Assembly: GCA_024638395.1 (NCBI GenBank)
Contig: JAHEKK010000160.1
Span: forward strand, 1 to 7,132
Origin: Gemmatimonadota bacterium
Lineage (GTDB): Bacteria > Gemmatimonadota > Gemmatimonadetes > Longimicrobiales > Gaopeijiaceae
Direction: 5' to 3'
Length of the DNA: 7,132 nt
Shown: piece after piece, positions 6,654 to 7,132 of the stretch
How positions within the stretch are numbered: the stretch's first letter is position 1
Layout of the letters: each line of letters starts with the position of its first letter
Made by a program: the position numbers and the translations under genes
The notes under the pieces: model-generated
Seen by the model: only the letters and a program-made list of their open reading frames with translations
The model's database searches: none
What the model was told of the DNA's origin: nothing

Positions 6654-7132
6654 ATGTCGCGTAACCGGAAAGACCCGGGTAGGCCCGGACTGGCGTGGGC
6701 CTCCGGAGTTCTCTTGTTTGCCCTCTGCGTTGCGCTGGTGGGTTGTGGCCCAGCGGCAGAAGAGGGTCCCATGGAGCTCACCTTTGGCCACGTCGGCGCT
6801 CCTGGCTCCCTCTTTGCCCAGTCGGCCGAGGCGTTCGCGGAGAGGGCGAATGCCCGACTCGGCGATCAGGCCCGGGTGGTGGTATATGGATCGAGTCAGC
6901 TGGGTAGCGACGACGTCCTCCTGCAGAAGCTGAAGCTGGGCACGGTGGACCTGGCCCTTCCGTCTACGATCCTGTCTTCGCAGATCGAAGCGTTCGGTCT
7001 GTTCGAGATGCCGTACCTGGTTCAGGACCGGGAACACATGAGGCGCATCGAGGGGGAGATCGTCTGGCCTACCCTTGCGCCGCTCGCCGAAGCGGCCGGA
7101 TACAAGATCATCGGGGTTTGGGAGAACGGGTT
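6654..7132 (+). CDS. dctP: TRAP transporter substrate-binding lipoprotein, DctP family, 3'-partial
   Basis: The frame is open to the window edge; 159 residues are visible of a family usually about 330 long. The N-terminus is a lipoprotein signal: basic MSRNRK start, hydrophobic core, and lipobox L28-V29-G30-C31 (Cys codon 6744-6746), followed by Gly-Pro. The mature part opens with MELTFGHVGAPGSLFAQSAEAFAERA. It continues with the DctP hallmarks VYGSSQLGSDD (77-87), LKLGTVDLALPS (93-104), FEMPYLVQDREHM (117-129) and GVWENG (154-159), the last normally followed by a substrate-contacting FR. The protein should capture an organic acid outside the inner membrane and deliver it to DctQ/DctM permease subunits, whose genes are expected downstream beyond the window. 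Its divergent position next to a D-2-hydroxyacid dehydrogenase suggests a 2-hydroxy acid ligand; this is inference. The conserved arginine that contacts the carboxylate lies in the missing half. Confidence 0.92.
   Translation, partial: MSRNRKDPGRPGLAWASGVLLFALCVALVGCGPAAEEGPMELTFGHVGAPGSLFAQSAEAFAERANARLGDQARVVVYGSSQLGSDDVLLQKLKLGTVDLALPSTILSSQIEAFGLFEMPYLVQDREHMRRIEGEIVWPTLAPLAEAAGYKIIGVWENG

Noticed and set aside
6528..7037. 169-codon minus-strand open frame at the right edge
   Set aside because: It is antisense to the DctP lipoprotein gene, whose signal peptide and hallmark motifs are clear on the + strand.

Overview
The window is GC-rich and densely coding. It uses GTG and TTG as well as ATG starts, and every recognisable gene is bacterial. 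The mix (NarL-type two-component pair, lipoprotein-type TRAP binding protein, and a small secreted protein with a 'NHHWSD..IY...GSRFRLGTV' core that I associate with Gemmatimonadota proteomes) suggests a Gemmatimonadota-like bacterium from soil, sediment or a marine setting. That placement is inference; no rRNA or marker gene is present.

Left part (1-2874, + strand): the C-terminal part of a membrane sensor histidine kinase, cut by the window edge, is followed by its NarL/LuxR-type response regulator with a TGATG overlap. After a 196-base gap comes a TTG-started seven-helix membrane protein of an uncharacterised family. A convergent, C-rich intergenic region (2875-3127) follows. It has weak terminator-like hairpins for both directions.

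Right part (3128-7132): a large minus-strand gene (6522-3619) encodes a 967-residue FAD plus 4Fe-4S D-2-hydroxyacid dehydrogenase of the YdiJ/D-lactate dehydrogenase type. It has two cysteine clusters and two CCG-type domains. The small secreted protein (3547-3128) lies 71 bases downstream on the same strand, probably in the same transcript. Divergent from the dehydrogenase, across a 131-base gap, the + strand gene at 6654 begins a lipoprotein DctP-type substrate-binding protein of a TRAP transporter and runs off the right edge.

Working model (inference): the TRAP system imports a small 2-hydroxy acid such as lactate, glycolate or 2-hydroxyglutarate, and the FAD/Fe-S enzyme oxidises it into the electron transport chain. 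The shared divergent promoter region would co-regulate them. The two-component system has no visible link to this module. I found no CRISPR array, tRNA, rRNA, insertion sequence or defence system. The less explained parts are the small secreted protein, the orphan seven-helix protein and the ambiguous start region of the dehydrogenase.
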